A stretch of DNA of 34,502 nt from Acidobacteriota bacterium (GTDB taxonomy: Bacteria; Acidobacteriota; Terriglobia; Acidiferrales; UBA7541): the NCBI GenBank assembly GCA_003223255.1, contig QHYJ01000134.1, positions 1 through 34,502 of the forward strand, in the 5' to 3' direction. A model generated the notes under the pieces. The model saw nothing but the letters and a program-made list of their open reading frames with translations, searched no databases and was not told where the DNA came from. The position numbers and the translations under genes were made by a program. This document shows, one piece after another, positions 24,021 through 32,293 of this stretch (position 1 is its first letter; each line of letters starts with the position of its first letter).

Positions 24021-24036
24021 TGGCACGGTCCATGCA
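24021..24036 (+). promoter_or_regulatory. Sigma-54 (RpoN) type promoter for AAA+ copy 2
   Basis: TGGCACG-GTCC-ATGCA matches the -24/-12 consensus TGGCACGNNNNTTGCW at all but one position, with the invariant GG and GC separated by exactly 10 bases. The start of copy 2 lies 75 bases downstream of the -12 GC. The site also supports ATG 24111 as the start, since 23898 would lie upstream of the promoter. No bound activator can be named. Confidence 0.65.
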
Positions 24037-24110
24037 CTATCTCATTTTTCGCGCCAAGCGTGAGACGCGCGTCGCGCTTGGGCAACAGACGCGGAGAAAG
24101 GGCAAAGCCG

Positions 24111-25274
24111 ATGAGAGCTGCTGTCCGCCACCAACTGGATCCAAGCATCCGCAGCAACGATACCCGAGATTTTCACGCTTCCTTGCGTGCCAAGATCGTT
24201 GGTCAGGAAGAAGGCATCCAGTCGCTGGTCGATATGTACCAGGTATTTTGCGCCGGTTTGAATTCCCCCGGCCGGCCCGTCGGCAACTTGCTCTTTCTTG
24301 GTCCGACCGGTTCGGGAAAGACCCGCATCGTGGAAGCGGCTGCCGAAATTCTCTTTGGGGACGCCCGGGCGGTCCTTAAGGTGGATTGTGCGGAGTTTCA
24401 GCATTCTCACGAAATTGCCAAGCTGATTGGTTCCCCGCCGGGCTACCTCGGCCATCGCGAAACCCACCCCTTGATCACCCAGGAGGCCCTGGCGGCCTGT
24501 CATACCGACAAGCTGAAGCTCAGTTTCTTGCTCTTTGACGAGATTGAGAAGGCCAGCGACGCGCTTTGGCAATTGTTGCTGGGCATGTTGGACAAAGCGA
24601 CCCTCACGCTGGGAGACAATCGCCGCGTGGACCTTTCTCAGACGGTCATCTTCCTGACCTCGAACCTCGGGGGCGGAGAAATTACGGAACTGATGCAGGG
24701 TGGCATGGGCTTTATCCAGCCTGCCGATAAGCCGGCTGCCGGGTTGGATCAAAAAGTGCAGCGCACCGCCGTGGAAGCGGCGCGCCGCAAGTTTTCGCCT
24801 GAGTTCATGAACCGCCTCGACAAAGTCGTAGTGTTTCATCCATTGCGCCGCGAACAGTTGGAGCAGGTTCTCGAGATTGAGTTGGGCCAGGTACAGCAGC
24901 GCGTTTTGGAAACTGCCAAAGGGCAGTTCCTCTTCCGCGTCACCCTGCAGGGCCGCGATTATCTCCTCCAGGAAGGGACGGATCAGCGCTATGGCGCGCG
25001 GCACTTGAAGCGCGCCATCGAGCGCCACGTCGTCTATCCGTTGGCCAACCTGCTGGCTACCGAGCAAGTTCACCTGGGCGACCTCATTTGCATTGACTGG
25101 AGCAAAGAGCAGGAACGCCTAACGTTTGTTCGTGAAGGCGAAAACCTGGCTATGCCGGCCCGCAAGCCGGAACCAGCATTGGTAGCCAAAGCCGTTCCGG
25201 CGCGGAATGGCAAGTTGGCAGATGCTCCCAATGCCACGCCTTCTCCTGAGCCTTCGCCGCGCGTGGCCCGGTAA
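24111..25274 (+). CDS. Single-ring AAA+ ATPase resembling ClpB/ClpA D2, copy 2
   Basis: A 387-residue paralog of the preceding ATPase; the AAA+ core is nearly the same throughout, with differences mostly conservative. Walker A GPTGSGKT is at 64-71. The pore loop SPPGYLGH, Walker B FLLFDE, sensor 1 LTSN, arginine finger SPEFMNR and sensor 2 GARHLKR are all kept, so both copies should hydrolyse ATP. The tails differ: this one is shorter, with Pro, Ala and Ser (ATPSPEPSPRVAR). It has its own start (GGAGAAAGGG upstream), a sigma-54-type promoter and a strong terminator. The two copies appear to be a tandem duplication whose regulation has diverged. Unlike copy 1 it is not preceded by the RG-tailed small gene. 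Confidence 0.9.
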   Translation: MRAAVRHQLDPSIRSNDTRDFHASLRAKIVGQEEGIQSLVDMYQVFCAGLNSPGRPVGNLLFLGPTGSGKTRIVEAAAEILFGDARAVLKVDCAEFQHSHEIAKLIGSPPGYLGHRETHPLITQEALAACHTDKLKLSFLLFDEIEKASDALWQLLLGMLDKATLTLGDNRRVDLSQTVIFLTSNLGGGEITELMQGGMGFIQPADKPAAGLDQKVQRTAVEAARRKFSPEFMNRLDKVVVFHPLRREQLEQVLEIELGQVQQRVLETAKGQFLFRVTLQGRDYLLQEGTDQRYGARHLKRAIERHVVYPLANLLATEQVHLGDLICIDWSKEQERLTFVREGENLAMPARKPEPALVAKAVPARNGKLADAPNATPSPEPSPRVAR

Positions 25275-25310
25275 ATCGAGTTTCTTCGCCCTCCCGCCCT
25301 CTTACCCCCT

Positions 25311-25346
25311 GCCCGGGTGCCCCAGGCACCCGGGCTTTTTCTTTTT
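25311..25346 (+). terminator. Strong intrinsic terminator after AAA+ copy 2
   Basis: A perfect 11-bp stem GCCCGGGTGCC / GGCACCCGGGC with a 3-base loop (CCA) is followed by TTTTTCTTTTT. It lies 36 bases past the copy 2 stop and separates it from the M48 protease gene, which therefore needs its own promoter. Confidence 0.93.
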
Positions 25347-25420
25347 GTGTCTCCCCAGTGCTAAAGTAACTCTGAAACGAGAATCGCCATCCTAATTTTG
25401 CAGTCGCTCGGGAGGCTGCT

Positions 25421-26833
25421 GTGAAAGTGTGGGGTAGCAAAGGGAATCCGTCGCAAGGGAAGGCGCGCCTGGCCTTCGCGGGTGTCAGCCTTTTGTGCTT
25501 GTTCCTTCTGTTGGCGGCGGCTGCCTCCGCCCAGCGCACGCCGCTGAAGCCCGGATGGAATATGTTTACCCCGCAGCAGGACATCGAGGTGGGCAAAAGA
25601 GCGGCGGTGGATGCGGAGAGACAATTGCCTCTTTGCAATGCGCCCAAAGTGGACGCCTATCTGACGGAACTGGGAGTGCGGCTCGCGGCCAAGCTCCCAA
25701 CAGGCGGAGTGCAGTATCCCTTCGCATTTCACTGCGTGAACGATAAGGCTATCAACGCGTTTGCCTTGCCGGGTGGATATGTGTTCATCAACCGCGGGGC
25801 CATCGAAGTGGCCGACAACGAAGCGCAGCTTGCGGCCGTCATGGCCCATGAGCTTTCGCATGTGGCGCTGCGCCACGGCACGAATCAAGCGACCAAAACG
25901 CAGGCCGCGGAAGGCTTTCTCGGAATTGCCGGCGGGATCTTTGGCGGCTCGGCCGGAGGAGCCCTACTGACGCAGTTGGGTGCGTTTGCCGCCGGCGGAG
26001 TGTTGCTGCGTTACTCGCGAAGCGCGGAATCGCAGGCGGATGTCATGGGCACGCAGGTCCTCTACGACAGCGGCTACGACCCGCGTGCCATGGCGCAGTT
26101 TTTCGAGAAGCTCGAAGCCGAGACGAAAGGGAAGAATCCGCCGGAGTTTCTCTCCGACCATCCGAACCCCGAACACCGCCTGGAACGCGTGGACGAGGAA
26201 ATCGACAAGCTGGGCGGAGTCCCGCCAACCGCCAAGCGCGATTCCGCGGAATTTGAAGCCATTAAACGCGAAGTGCTGGCCTTGCCGGTAGTGAAAAAGC
26301 CTGTGCCCGGAGAGGCCGTAGCCCCGAAAACTCCTGTGCTGCCGTCTGCGAAATTTGAGCTTTATCAGGGGAATGCGTATACGCTGAAATATCCGGACAA
26401 TTGGAAGAAGTATCCTGACAACAATGGAAGCGGCGCTTCGTTTGCGCCGGAGGGTGGCGTCGTGGACGACGGCAGCGGCCACGCGGCCCTGGCTTACGGG
26501 CTGATCGTCCGCATCACGCAGGCTCCCGGCGATCCCAACGATTGGGATGCCCTGAACAACGCCACGCAGCAGCTCATTCAAGAGCTTCAAAAATCGAATC
26601 CGAATATGAAGATTACCCGGCAGTCGGAGCGTGTGCGCTTGAACGGCCAGCCCGGGCTCGCAACATATCTCAGCAACGATTCTCCCGTAGGCGGGCAGGA
26701 AACCGATTGGGTCATCACTACATTGCGTTCCGAAGGGCTGGTTTCGTTTGTCTGTGTGGCCCCCCAATCCGCATACGAAAAATACGACAAGACCTTCGAC
26801 GCCATCCTCGACAGCGTGCGGTTTCAAAAGTAG
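25421..26833 (+). CDS. M48 family zinc metalloprotease with C-terminal PsbP-like domain, secreted
   Basis: A 470-residue periplasmic or surface protease. A signal peptide (ARLAFAGVSLLCLFLLLAAAASAQ) ends at about residue 38. The M48 domain has the zinc motif HELSH (143-147), preceded by NAFALPGGYVFINRGAI and followed by the third ligand Glu in SAESQADVMG (E203). This is the BepA/Loi-like arrangement linked to outer-membrane protein quality control. SDHPNPEHRLERV marks the end of the protease part. Residues about 320-470 (NAYTLKYPDNWKKYPD to YDKTFDAILDSVRFQK) resemble a PsbP-like domain. The start is GTG 25421 with GGGAGG 6 bases upstream. A terminator separates it from the AAA+ genes, so it is not one transcript with them. 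Confidence 0.93.
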   Translation: MKVWGSKGNPSQGKARLAFAGVSLLCLFLLLAAAASAQRTPLKPGWNMFTPQQDIEVGKRAAVDAERQLPLCNAPKVDAYLTELGVRLAAKLPTGGVQYPFAFHCVNDKAINAFALPGGYVFINRGAIEVADNEAQLAAVMAHELSHVALRHGTNQATKTQAAEGFLGIAGGIFGGSAGGALLTQLGAFAAGGVLLRYSRSAESQADVMGTQVLYDSGYDPRAMAQFFEKLEAETKGKNPPEFLSDHPNPEHRLERVDEEIDKLGGVPPTAKRDSAEFEAIKREVLALPVVKKPVPGEAVAPKTPVLPSAKFELYQGNAYTLKYPDNWKKYPDNNGSGASFAPEGGVVDDGSGHAALAYGLIVRITQAPGDPNDWDALNNATQQLIQELQKSNPNMKITRQSERVRLNGQPGLATYLSNDSPVGGQETDWVITTLRSEGLVSFVCVAPQSAYEKYDKTFDAILDSVRFQK

Positions 26834-26892
26834 CACCAAGATGGAAGTGTTCCGTAAGCCATGCAATAAGAGTCAGGCCGCGGTCTTAACAG

Positions 26893-26932
26893 AGAAAAGG
26901 CGTTCCGAATTCTAGGAAACGCCTTTTCTGTT
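26893..26932 (+). terminator. Intrinsic terminator after the M48 protease gene
   Basis: AGAAAAGGCGTTCC and GGAAACGCCTTTTCT pair over about 14 bases with one bulge around an 8-base loop, and the stem's right arm carries the T-rich tract. The A/T symmetry means it could also stop transcripts from the left-going SulP gene. Confidence 0.8.
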
Positions 26933-27087
26933 CGCCAGGCTATTTCAGCGCGGCAGGTTTCTTATCGGTTTCCAGCTGTGTTACGGCAGCGAAAACGGAG
27001 CGTGTCGGCTCGGTGAATCACGCAGCGCCGGAGGAGGGGAGTACTGGTGCTCTTGGTAGGGGAAGCAGAATTGTCCGCGGATCCAAT

Positions 27088-28794
27088 TCAAGAGCGGCAT
27101 GCGGCCAGCTCTTCCGCCGATTTGCCGGCGTGTTGCGCACGATAAACTCCCGCCGCGCGTTCGAGAGCTTCGGCGATGCTCCCACAGATATTTTCTGTGC
27201 CGACGTGCCGCTCAAACTCCGCCTGCTTCATCAGTTGCGAGGGTTGCTCCCTCGCGCCACAAAGTAGCAACGAGCGGCCTGACCCGTGCAAGGTATCGGC
27301 GAGGTCGCGAATCGCGCCGAGGCCGGTAGCGTCAATCGCGGTCATATTCCGCAGCCGCAGAATGACGATGGGCGGCAGCTTGTCGAGGTTGTAAAGGATA
27401 TCCGCAAACTTGTCCGTCGCGCCAAACAAGAACGGCCCATGAATGCGGTAAACAATCGCATAGTCCGGGATGTCCTTGCCTTGCAGCACATGCACGCGGC
27501 TGTCTTCGATGTAGTCCCGGGTCACCGGGCTTACGGTGGTGGTTCGCGAAACCTTGCGAATAAACATGAGCGCGGCGAGCACCATGCCCACTTCCACGGC
27601 AAAGGTCAGGTCCGTAACCACGGTTAGCGTCATCGTCAGCAGCCACACGGCAATGTCCGCCGCGCTCAGCTTCAGAATTTCCGGGATTTCCTCCCAGTCG
27701 CCCATGTTGTACGCGACGATCATCAGAATCGACGCGAGCGCCGCAAGTGGCACGCTCTTCACCAACGGCGCGGCGAAAAGAATGATCGCCAGCAGCGTGA
27801 GCGCATGAATCATTCCCGCAACAGGAGTCTTGGCGCCCGAGCGGACATTTGTGGCGGTGCGCGCAATCGCGCCTGTGGCAGGCAATCCGCCGAAGAGAGG
27901 CGAAATGATGTTTGCCACACCCTGCCCGATTAATTCCACGTTGGGATTGTGTTTTTCGTTGCTCATGCGGTCGGAAACGACGGCGGACATGAGTGACTCG
28001 ATGGCACCGAGCATGGCCACGGTAAAGGCGGAAGAGAGCAGCTGCCGGAAGATGTCGTAATGGAGTGATGGAACAACGATCTTCGGCAGGCCCTGTGGAA
28101 TGCCGCCAAAGCGCGTTCCGATGGTTTCTAGGGGCGTATGGAAGAGAATGACCGCGGCGGTCGCGCCGAAGGTGACCAGGATGGCGCCCGGAATCTTCTT
28201 GGCGTACTTCAGGCAGAAAATCATCACCGCAATGGAAATAATGGAAACCGCGGTGGCCGGCATGGAGAACGTGTTCCACGCCCCGGCAAACGCCTTCATG
28301 CGGTGAAAGAAGTCGCCGGGAATGTGATCCATCTTCAGGCCGAAGAAGTCGCGGATTTGCGTGCTGGCGATGAGAATGGCGATTCCGTTCGTGAAACCAA
28401 CGACCACCGGCCGAGGAAAATATTTCACCATCGTGCCCATGCCGGTGATGCCAAGAAGCACCAGCAGCACGCCAGCCATCATCGTGCACGTCAAGAGCCC
28501 GTCGATTCCATGTTTGGCGATAATCCCTGCGACGACCACCACGAAAGCGCCGGTGGGGCCGCCGATTTGCGTTTTCGAGCCGCCTAGCGCGGAAATCAAA
28601 AAGCCGGTCACAATCGCGCAGTACAACCCCGCTTGGGGCGGCACGCCCGACGCAATCGCAAACGCCATCGCCAGTGGCAGTGCGACCAAGCCCACGGTAA
28701 CGCCCGCGATCAAGTCCGAAACAAATTTGTGCCGGTCGTAATTGCGCAGAAAAATTACGGATTTAGGAAGCCAGTCTTCGATTTCGAATGTCAT
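27088..28794 (-). CDS. SulP family anion transporter with C-terminal STAS domain
   Basis: A 568-residue inner-membrane transporter of the SulP/SLC26 family (sulfate, bicarbonate or other anions). About 10-14 hydrophobic segments are visible. The conserved N-terminal phrase is DLIAGVTVGLVALPLAMAFA, followed by GGPTGAFVVVVAGI and AIESLMSAVVSDRMSNEKHNPNVELIGQG. The C-terminal STAS domain contains IHGPFLFGATDKFADIL and VILRLRNMTAIDATGLGAI, with the Asp-Ala-Thr-Gly turn found in anti-sigma-antagonist folds. No carbonic anhydrase or sulfate-assimilation gene is next to it, so the substrate is open. It is the last left-going gene after gcvPB, separated by 150 bases, and is probably a separate unit. 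Confidence 0.94.
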   Translation of the reverse strand: MTFEIEDWLPKSVIFLRNYDRHKFVSDLIAGVTVGLVALPLAMAFAIASGVPPQAGLYCAIVTGFLISALGGSKTQIGGPTGAFVVVVAGIIAKHGIDGLLTCTMMAGVLLVLLGITGMGTMVKYFPRPVVVGFTNGIAILIASTQIRDFFGLKMDHIPGDFFHRMKAFAGAWNTFSMPATAVSIISIAVMIFCLKYAKKIPGAILVTFGATAAVILFHTPLETIGTRFGGIPQGLPKIVVPSLHYDIFRQLLSSAFTVAMLGAIESLMSAVVSDRMSNEKHNPNVELIGQGVANIISPLFGGLPATGAIARTATNVRSGAKTPVAGMIHALTLLAIILFAAPLVKSVPLAALASILMIVAYNMGDWEEIPEILKLSAADIAVWLLTMTLTVVTDLTFAVEVGMVLAALMFIRKVSRTTTVSPVTRDYIEDSRVHVLQGKDIPDYAIVYRIHGPFLFGATDKFADILYNLDKLPPIVILRLRNMTAIDATGLGAIRDLADTLHGSGRSLLLCGAREQPSQLMKQAEFERHVGTENICGSIAEALERAAGVYRAQHAGKSAEELAACRS

Positions 28795-28944
28795 GCGTTC
28801 TTCAATCTTCGAGGAGAAGGGAAAGCAATTAAGTTTAGCAGAGGAAGAGGAGTCTTAATTCACGCAGTGCACTCTTGTGTGCCCCCTGCCAATGGGCGTA
28901 AAACCGGCGGAAGACTTTCTGCCAGCCTGTTAGGCCGTTTTCAC

Positions 28945-30465
28945 TTAATCTGCTGCCGTACTCCGTGGCGCAGCCGGTTTCCAGCGAAGCACCGGCTTGC
29001 GCGCCGCGCTCACCTCATCCAGGCGACCGACGCGTGTCGTGTGCGGCGCGGTCTTCACGAGTTCCGGCTGCGTCGCGGCTTCTTCCGCAATGGACTTCAT
29101 GGCATCAATAAACAGATCGCACTCTTCGCGCGACTCAGACTCTGTGGGCTCGATCATCAGGGCACCAGGTACGATCAGCGGAAAAGCTGTGGTGTAGGGA
29201 TGGAATCCATAGTCAATCAGCCGCTTGGCGATGTCCATGGTGTTCACGCCATCTTTCTTTTGAATCGCGTCGCTGAAAACCACTTCATGCATCGAGGGCA
29301 GGGAATAAGGCAATTCGTACACGCCTTCCAGATGCTTGCGAATGTAATTTGCATTGAGCACCGCGTCTTCGGTGGCCTGCCGCACCCCCGGGCCGTACGC
29401 CAGGATGTACGCCAGCGCGCGCACCAACACGCCGAAGTTGCTGCTGAAGGCCTTCACTCGGCCAATCGATTCCCGCCGCACCGGCTCCAGCGCGAGACGG
29501 CCATTTTCTTTTTCCACCAAAATCGGCACGGGGCGGAACGGCTCGAGAATCTTCTTCATGGCTACAGGCCCGGCTCCCGGACCGCCGCCGCCATGTGGCG
29601 TCGAAAAGGTCTTGTGCAAGTTGAGGTGCATGACGTCGACGCCAACATCGCCCGGCCGTGTGATTCCCGCGAGCGCATTCATGTTGGCGCCGTCCATGTA
29701 CACCAGCGCGCCTTTGGCGTGCAGAATCTGCGCGATTTCGGGCAGGTGCTGCTCGTAAATTCCCAGCGTCGAAGGGTTGGTGATCATCAACGCAGCCACG
29801 TCTTCGTTCATCAATCTGCGCAAGCCTGCGACATCAATCTGTCCGTTTGCGCCCGACTTGATGTTTTCCACTTCGTATCCAGCGATCACTGCCGTGGCCG
29901 GATTCGTCCCGTGCGCGGAGTCCGGAATCAACACTTTCTTCCGTGGATTCCCCTGTTTCTGCAGATAAGCCCGGATCAACAGCAATCCGGTAAGCTCGCC
30001 TTGCGCTCCTGCGGCGGGCTGCAACGTGATGGCATCCATGCCAGTAATTTCCAGCAGACATTTTTCCAGCAGCCACTGGATTTTGAGGCAGCCTTGCGAG
30101 AGATCCGTTGGTTGATACGGGTGCTCCGTTGCGATTCCCTCGAGCCGGGCCACAAATTCATTCACGCGCGGGTTGTACTTCATCGTGCAGGAGCCCAGCG
30201 GATACATGCCCAGGTCAATGGCATGGTTCCAGGTGGAAAGCCGCGTGAAATGTCGAATCACCTCGATCTCGCTGACTTCTGGAAAGCCCTCGACGCCATC
30301 CCCCCGATGATGTGCGCCCAGCACCTTCGATGCATCCGCCACAGGAACGTCCAGGGGCGGCAATTCGAACGCACGCTTTCCTGGCGACGACTTCTCGAAG
30401 ATCAATCCTTCCTTCTGGCTTACGTGCCGCGAAGCTTTTTTGATTTTTTCGTTCATGTTTCTCAT
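28945..30465 (-). CDS. gcvPB: Glycine dehydrogenase (decarboxylating) subunit 2
   Basis: The C-terminal half of the split glycine cleavage P protein, about 506 residues. With subunit 1 it forms the PLP enzyme that decarboxylates glycine and passes the aminomethyl group to lipoylated GcvH. The PLP lysine is in DVMHLNLHKTFSTPHGGGGPG. Other marks are YPLGSCTMKYNP, GANMNALAGITRPGDVGVD and FHPYTTAFPLIVPGALMIEPTESES. ATG 30465 (RNMNEKIKK) was chosen, with ATG 30456 as alternative; the frame is open to 30537, which would overlap subunit 1. It follows gcvPA closely as the last gene of the operon. Confidence 0.95.
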   Translation of the reverse strand: MRNMNEKIKKASRHVSQKEGLIFEKSSPGKRAFELPPLDVPVADASKVLGAHHRGDGVEGFPEVSEIEVIRHFTRLSTWNHAIDLGMYPLGSCTMKYNPRVNEFVARLEGIATEHPYQPTDLSQGCLKIQWLLEKCLLEITGMDAITLQPAAGAQGELTGLLLIRAYLQKQGNPRKKVLIPDSAHGTNPATAVIAGYEVENIKSGANGQIDVAGLRRLMNEDVAALMITNPSTLGIYEQHLPEIAQILHAKGALVYMDGANMNALAGITRPGDVGVDVMHLNLHKTFSTPHGGGGPGAGPVAMKKILEPFRPVPILVEKENGRLALEPVRRESIGRVKAFSSNFGVLVRALAYILAYGPGVRQATEDAVLNANYIRKHLEGVYELPYSLPSMHEVVFSDAIQKKDGVNTMDIAKRLIDYGFHPYTTAFPLIVPGALMIEPTESESREECDLFIDAMKSIAEEAATQPELVKTAPHTTRVGRLDEVSAARKPVLRWKPAAPRSTAAD

Positions 30466-30514
30466 TTGCCTGGCAAGAGGGCGCAGCTCGTTGGCCACAA
30501 CTTCTTCTATTCGC

Positions 30515-31861
30515 CTAAACCGGCTGTTCCAGCGCACTCTTCACCGCTCCTGCAAATCGTTCAATCTCCGCGCGGGGCGTCATTTCCGTTACGCACACCA
30601 GCGCTTTTTTCGTGAGTTCCGGATAGGCAGTGCCGAGGGCCAACGGCCCCACAATTTTCTCGCGCAGCAAGTGCGAATTCACAATTTTTACCGAGCGTGG
30701 CAACTCCACCGTAAATTCGTTGAAGAACGGTGCGTCAAACGCCCGCCGCACTCCCGGAATCTTCAGCAACTCCGCGAGCGCGAACTGCGCTTTCGAAAGA
30801 TTCTGCTCTGCCATCTCTCGCAGACCTTCTTTGCCCAGCAGCGTCAAGTGCACCGTAGCCGCCAGCGCGCACAGCGCCTGATTCGTGCAAATGTTGGAAG
30901 TCGCTTTTTCGCGGCGAATGTGCTGCTCGCGCGTTGCCAGCGTCAAAACAAATCCGCGATGTCCTTCGGAATCCGTCGTTTGCCCCGCCAGCCTTCCTGG
31001 CATCTGGCGAACGCATTTTTCGCGCGCGGCAATCACCCCGGCAAATGGTCCGCCATAACTCGGCGGCAGGCCAAAGCTCTGCGCTTCCATCGCGACAATG
31101 TCTGCCTCGACGGGCGGCCGCAGCAATCCCAGCGAAACGCCTTCCGCAATGGCCACGACAAACAGGGCGCCCTCCGCGTGTGCCGCCTCCGCCAGCGGCG
31201 CATACGACTCGATCGCTCCAAAAAAATTCGGCGATTGCGCAACCACCGCCGCGACATCGTCTTTCAGCGCACCCTGCAGCGCCTTTGTGTCGACCGTCCC
31301 GCTCGTGCTGAAGGGAATCTCTTCGATGCGCAGCCCGGAATTCCTGGCGTATGTCTTTAGCACCTCGCGATATTCCGGATGCACCGACCGCGCTATCAGC
31401 ACGCGCTGCCGCCCCGTCAGCCGCTCCGCCATCAGTACCGCTTCCGTCGTCGCCGTCGAGCCGTCGTACATCGACGCATTCGCCACGTCCTGCCCGGTGA
31501 GTTGGCACATCAGCGTTTGAAATTCAAAAATCGCCTGCAACGTGCCTTGCGAGATTTCCGCCTGATACGGCGTATACGAAGTCAGGAATTCGCCGCGCTG
31601 GATGATCGTGTCCGTCACTACCGACCGAAGGTGATTGTAAACGCCCGCACCAAGAAAGCGCGTATAACCCGCGGCATTTTCCGCCGCACGTTCCTTGAAA
31701 TATTGAATGACTTCCGCTTCCGAGTACGGCCCGGGAATTTTCAGCGCCCCGCGCAGCCGGTATTTTTCGGGAATGCTCGCAAACAATTCATCGATGGATT
31801 TTGCGCCGATGGCGGCCAGCATTTCTCGCCGCTCGACGGGACTTTTCGGGAGGTAGCGCAT
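30515..31861 (-). CDS. gcvPA: Glycine dehydrogenase (decarboxylating) subunit 1
   Basis: The N-terminal half of the split P protein, 448 residues, which together with GcvPB decarboxylates glycine. The family N-terminus [19 protein letters not shown] begins at ATG 31861. Further marks are [57 protein letters not shown] and [18 protein letters not shown]. The ATG shares its A with the last base of the gcvH stop (TAATG), so translation of the two is probably coupled. The open frame extends to 31969 inside gcvH in another frame, which is spurious. Confidence 0.96.
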   Translation of the reverse strand: MRYLPKSPVERREMLAAIGAKSIDELFASIPEKYRLRGALKIPGPYSEAEVIQYFKERAAENAAGYTRFLGAGVYNHLRSVVTDTIIQRGEFLTSYTPYQAEISQGTLQAIFEFQTLMCQLTGQDVANASMYDGSTATTEAVLMAERLTGRQRVLIARSVHPEYREVLKTYARNSGLRIEEIPFSTSGTVDTKALQGALKDDVAAVVAQSPNFFGAIESYAPLAEAAHAEGALFVVAIAEGVSLGLLRPPVEADIVAMEAQSFGLPPSYGGPFAGVIAAREKCVRQMPGRLAGQTTDSEGHRGFVLTLATREQHIRREKATSNICTNQALCALAATVHLTLLGKEGLREMAEQNLSKAQFALAELLKIPGVRRAFDAPFFNEFTVELPRSVKIVNSHLLREKIVGPLALGTAYPELTKKALVCVTEMTPRAEIERFAGAVKSALEQPV

Positions 31862-32262
31862 TAGGCGGAGGTTTCCTTGCCCTTCTCCGCGATGTAGGCT
31901 TCGTAAGCGGGCGCGTCCATTAAATCGCTGATCCCTTTGGCGTTCGTTAAACGCACTTTGATCAGCCACGCGGCTCCGTGCGGATCGTTGTTGATCGTTT
32001 CCGGTTTGTTCTGAAGCTCGCCGTTGATTTCAATCACTTCTCCGCTCGCGGGGGCATAAATTTCGCTGACGGCCTTCACCGACTCCACCGTGCCAAACGA
32101 TTTTCCAGCTTCAATCTTAGCGCCCGGTTTGGGCAGTTCGACGAAGACCACGTCGCCCAATTCATGCTGCGCGTGATCGGTGATGCCGATCGTGGCGAGG
32201 TCTCCTTTCACTTCAATCCATTCGTGCTCTTTCGTGTAGCGATACGACTTCGGATACGCCAT
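31861..32262 (-). CDS. gcvH: Glycine cleavage system H protein
   Basis: A 133-residue lipoyl carrier that shuttles the aminomethyl group between P, T and L proteins. The lipoylated lysine is K63 in [15 protein letters not shown]; the family motifs [10 protein letters not shown] and [18 protein letters not shown] are intact. ATG 32262 has an AAGGAG ribosome site and starts at the family N-terminus; the open frame reaches 32439 inside gcvT. It lies 31 bases after gcvT and overlaps gcvPA by one base at the TAATG junction. Confidence 0.97.
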   Translation of the reverse strand: MAYPKSYRYTKEHEWIEVKGDLATIGITDHAQHELGDVVFVELPKPGAKIEAGKSFGTVESVKAVSEIYAPASGEVIEINGELQNKPETINNDPHGAAWLIKVRLTNAKGISDLMDAPAYEAYIAEKGKETSA

Positions 32263-32293
32263 CAGACCACTCCTTGGACTCGTCGCGATTGCC

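Larger units (their letters stand above)
23781..24110. other. 330-base gap between the two AAA+ copies
   Basis: The gap contains an intrinsic terminator (23830-23856) ending the first unit, a small TAAAGT/ACTTTA hairpin at 23806-23820, and a sigma-54-type promoter at 24021-24036 that starts the second unit. An open frame running from 23898 into copy 2 spans the promoter and has no recognisable protein content before 24111, so it is treated as non-coding. A short TTGCA/TGCAA inverted repeat lies at 24000-24015. Confidence 0.6.

Noticed and set aside
23898-24110. N-terminal extension of AAA+ copy 2 from an upstream start
   Set aside because: The 71 extra residues have no counterpart in copy 1, they span the sigma-54 promoter match, and ATG 24111 has a ribosome site.
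28633-30615. A 660-codon open frame on the plus strand
   Set aside because: It is the antisense of gcvPB and part of SulP. Its translation is rich in Arg, His and Gln with no family pattern, as expected for shadow frames in GC-rich DNA. The same holds for the long plus frames opposite alaS (7422-8762, 9357-10337), the efflux genes and the amidase.
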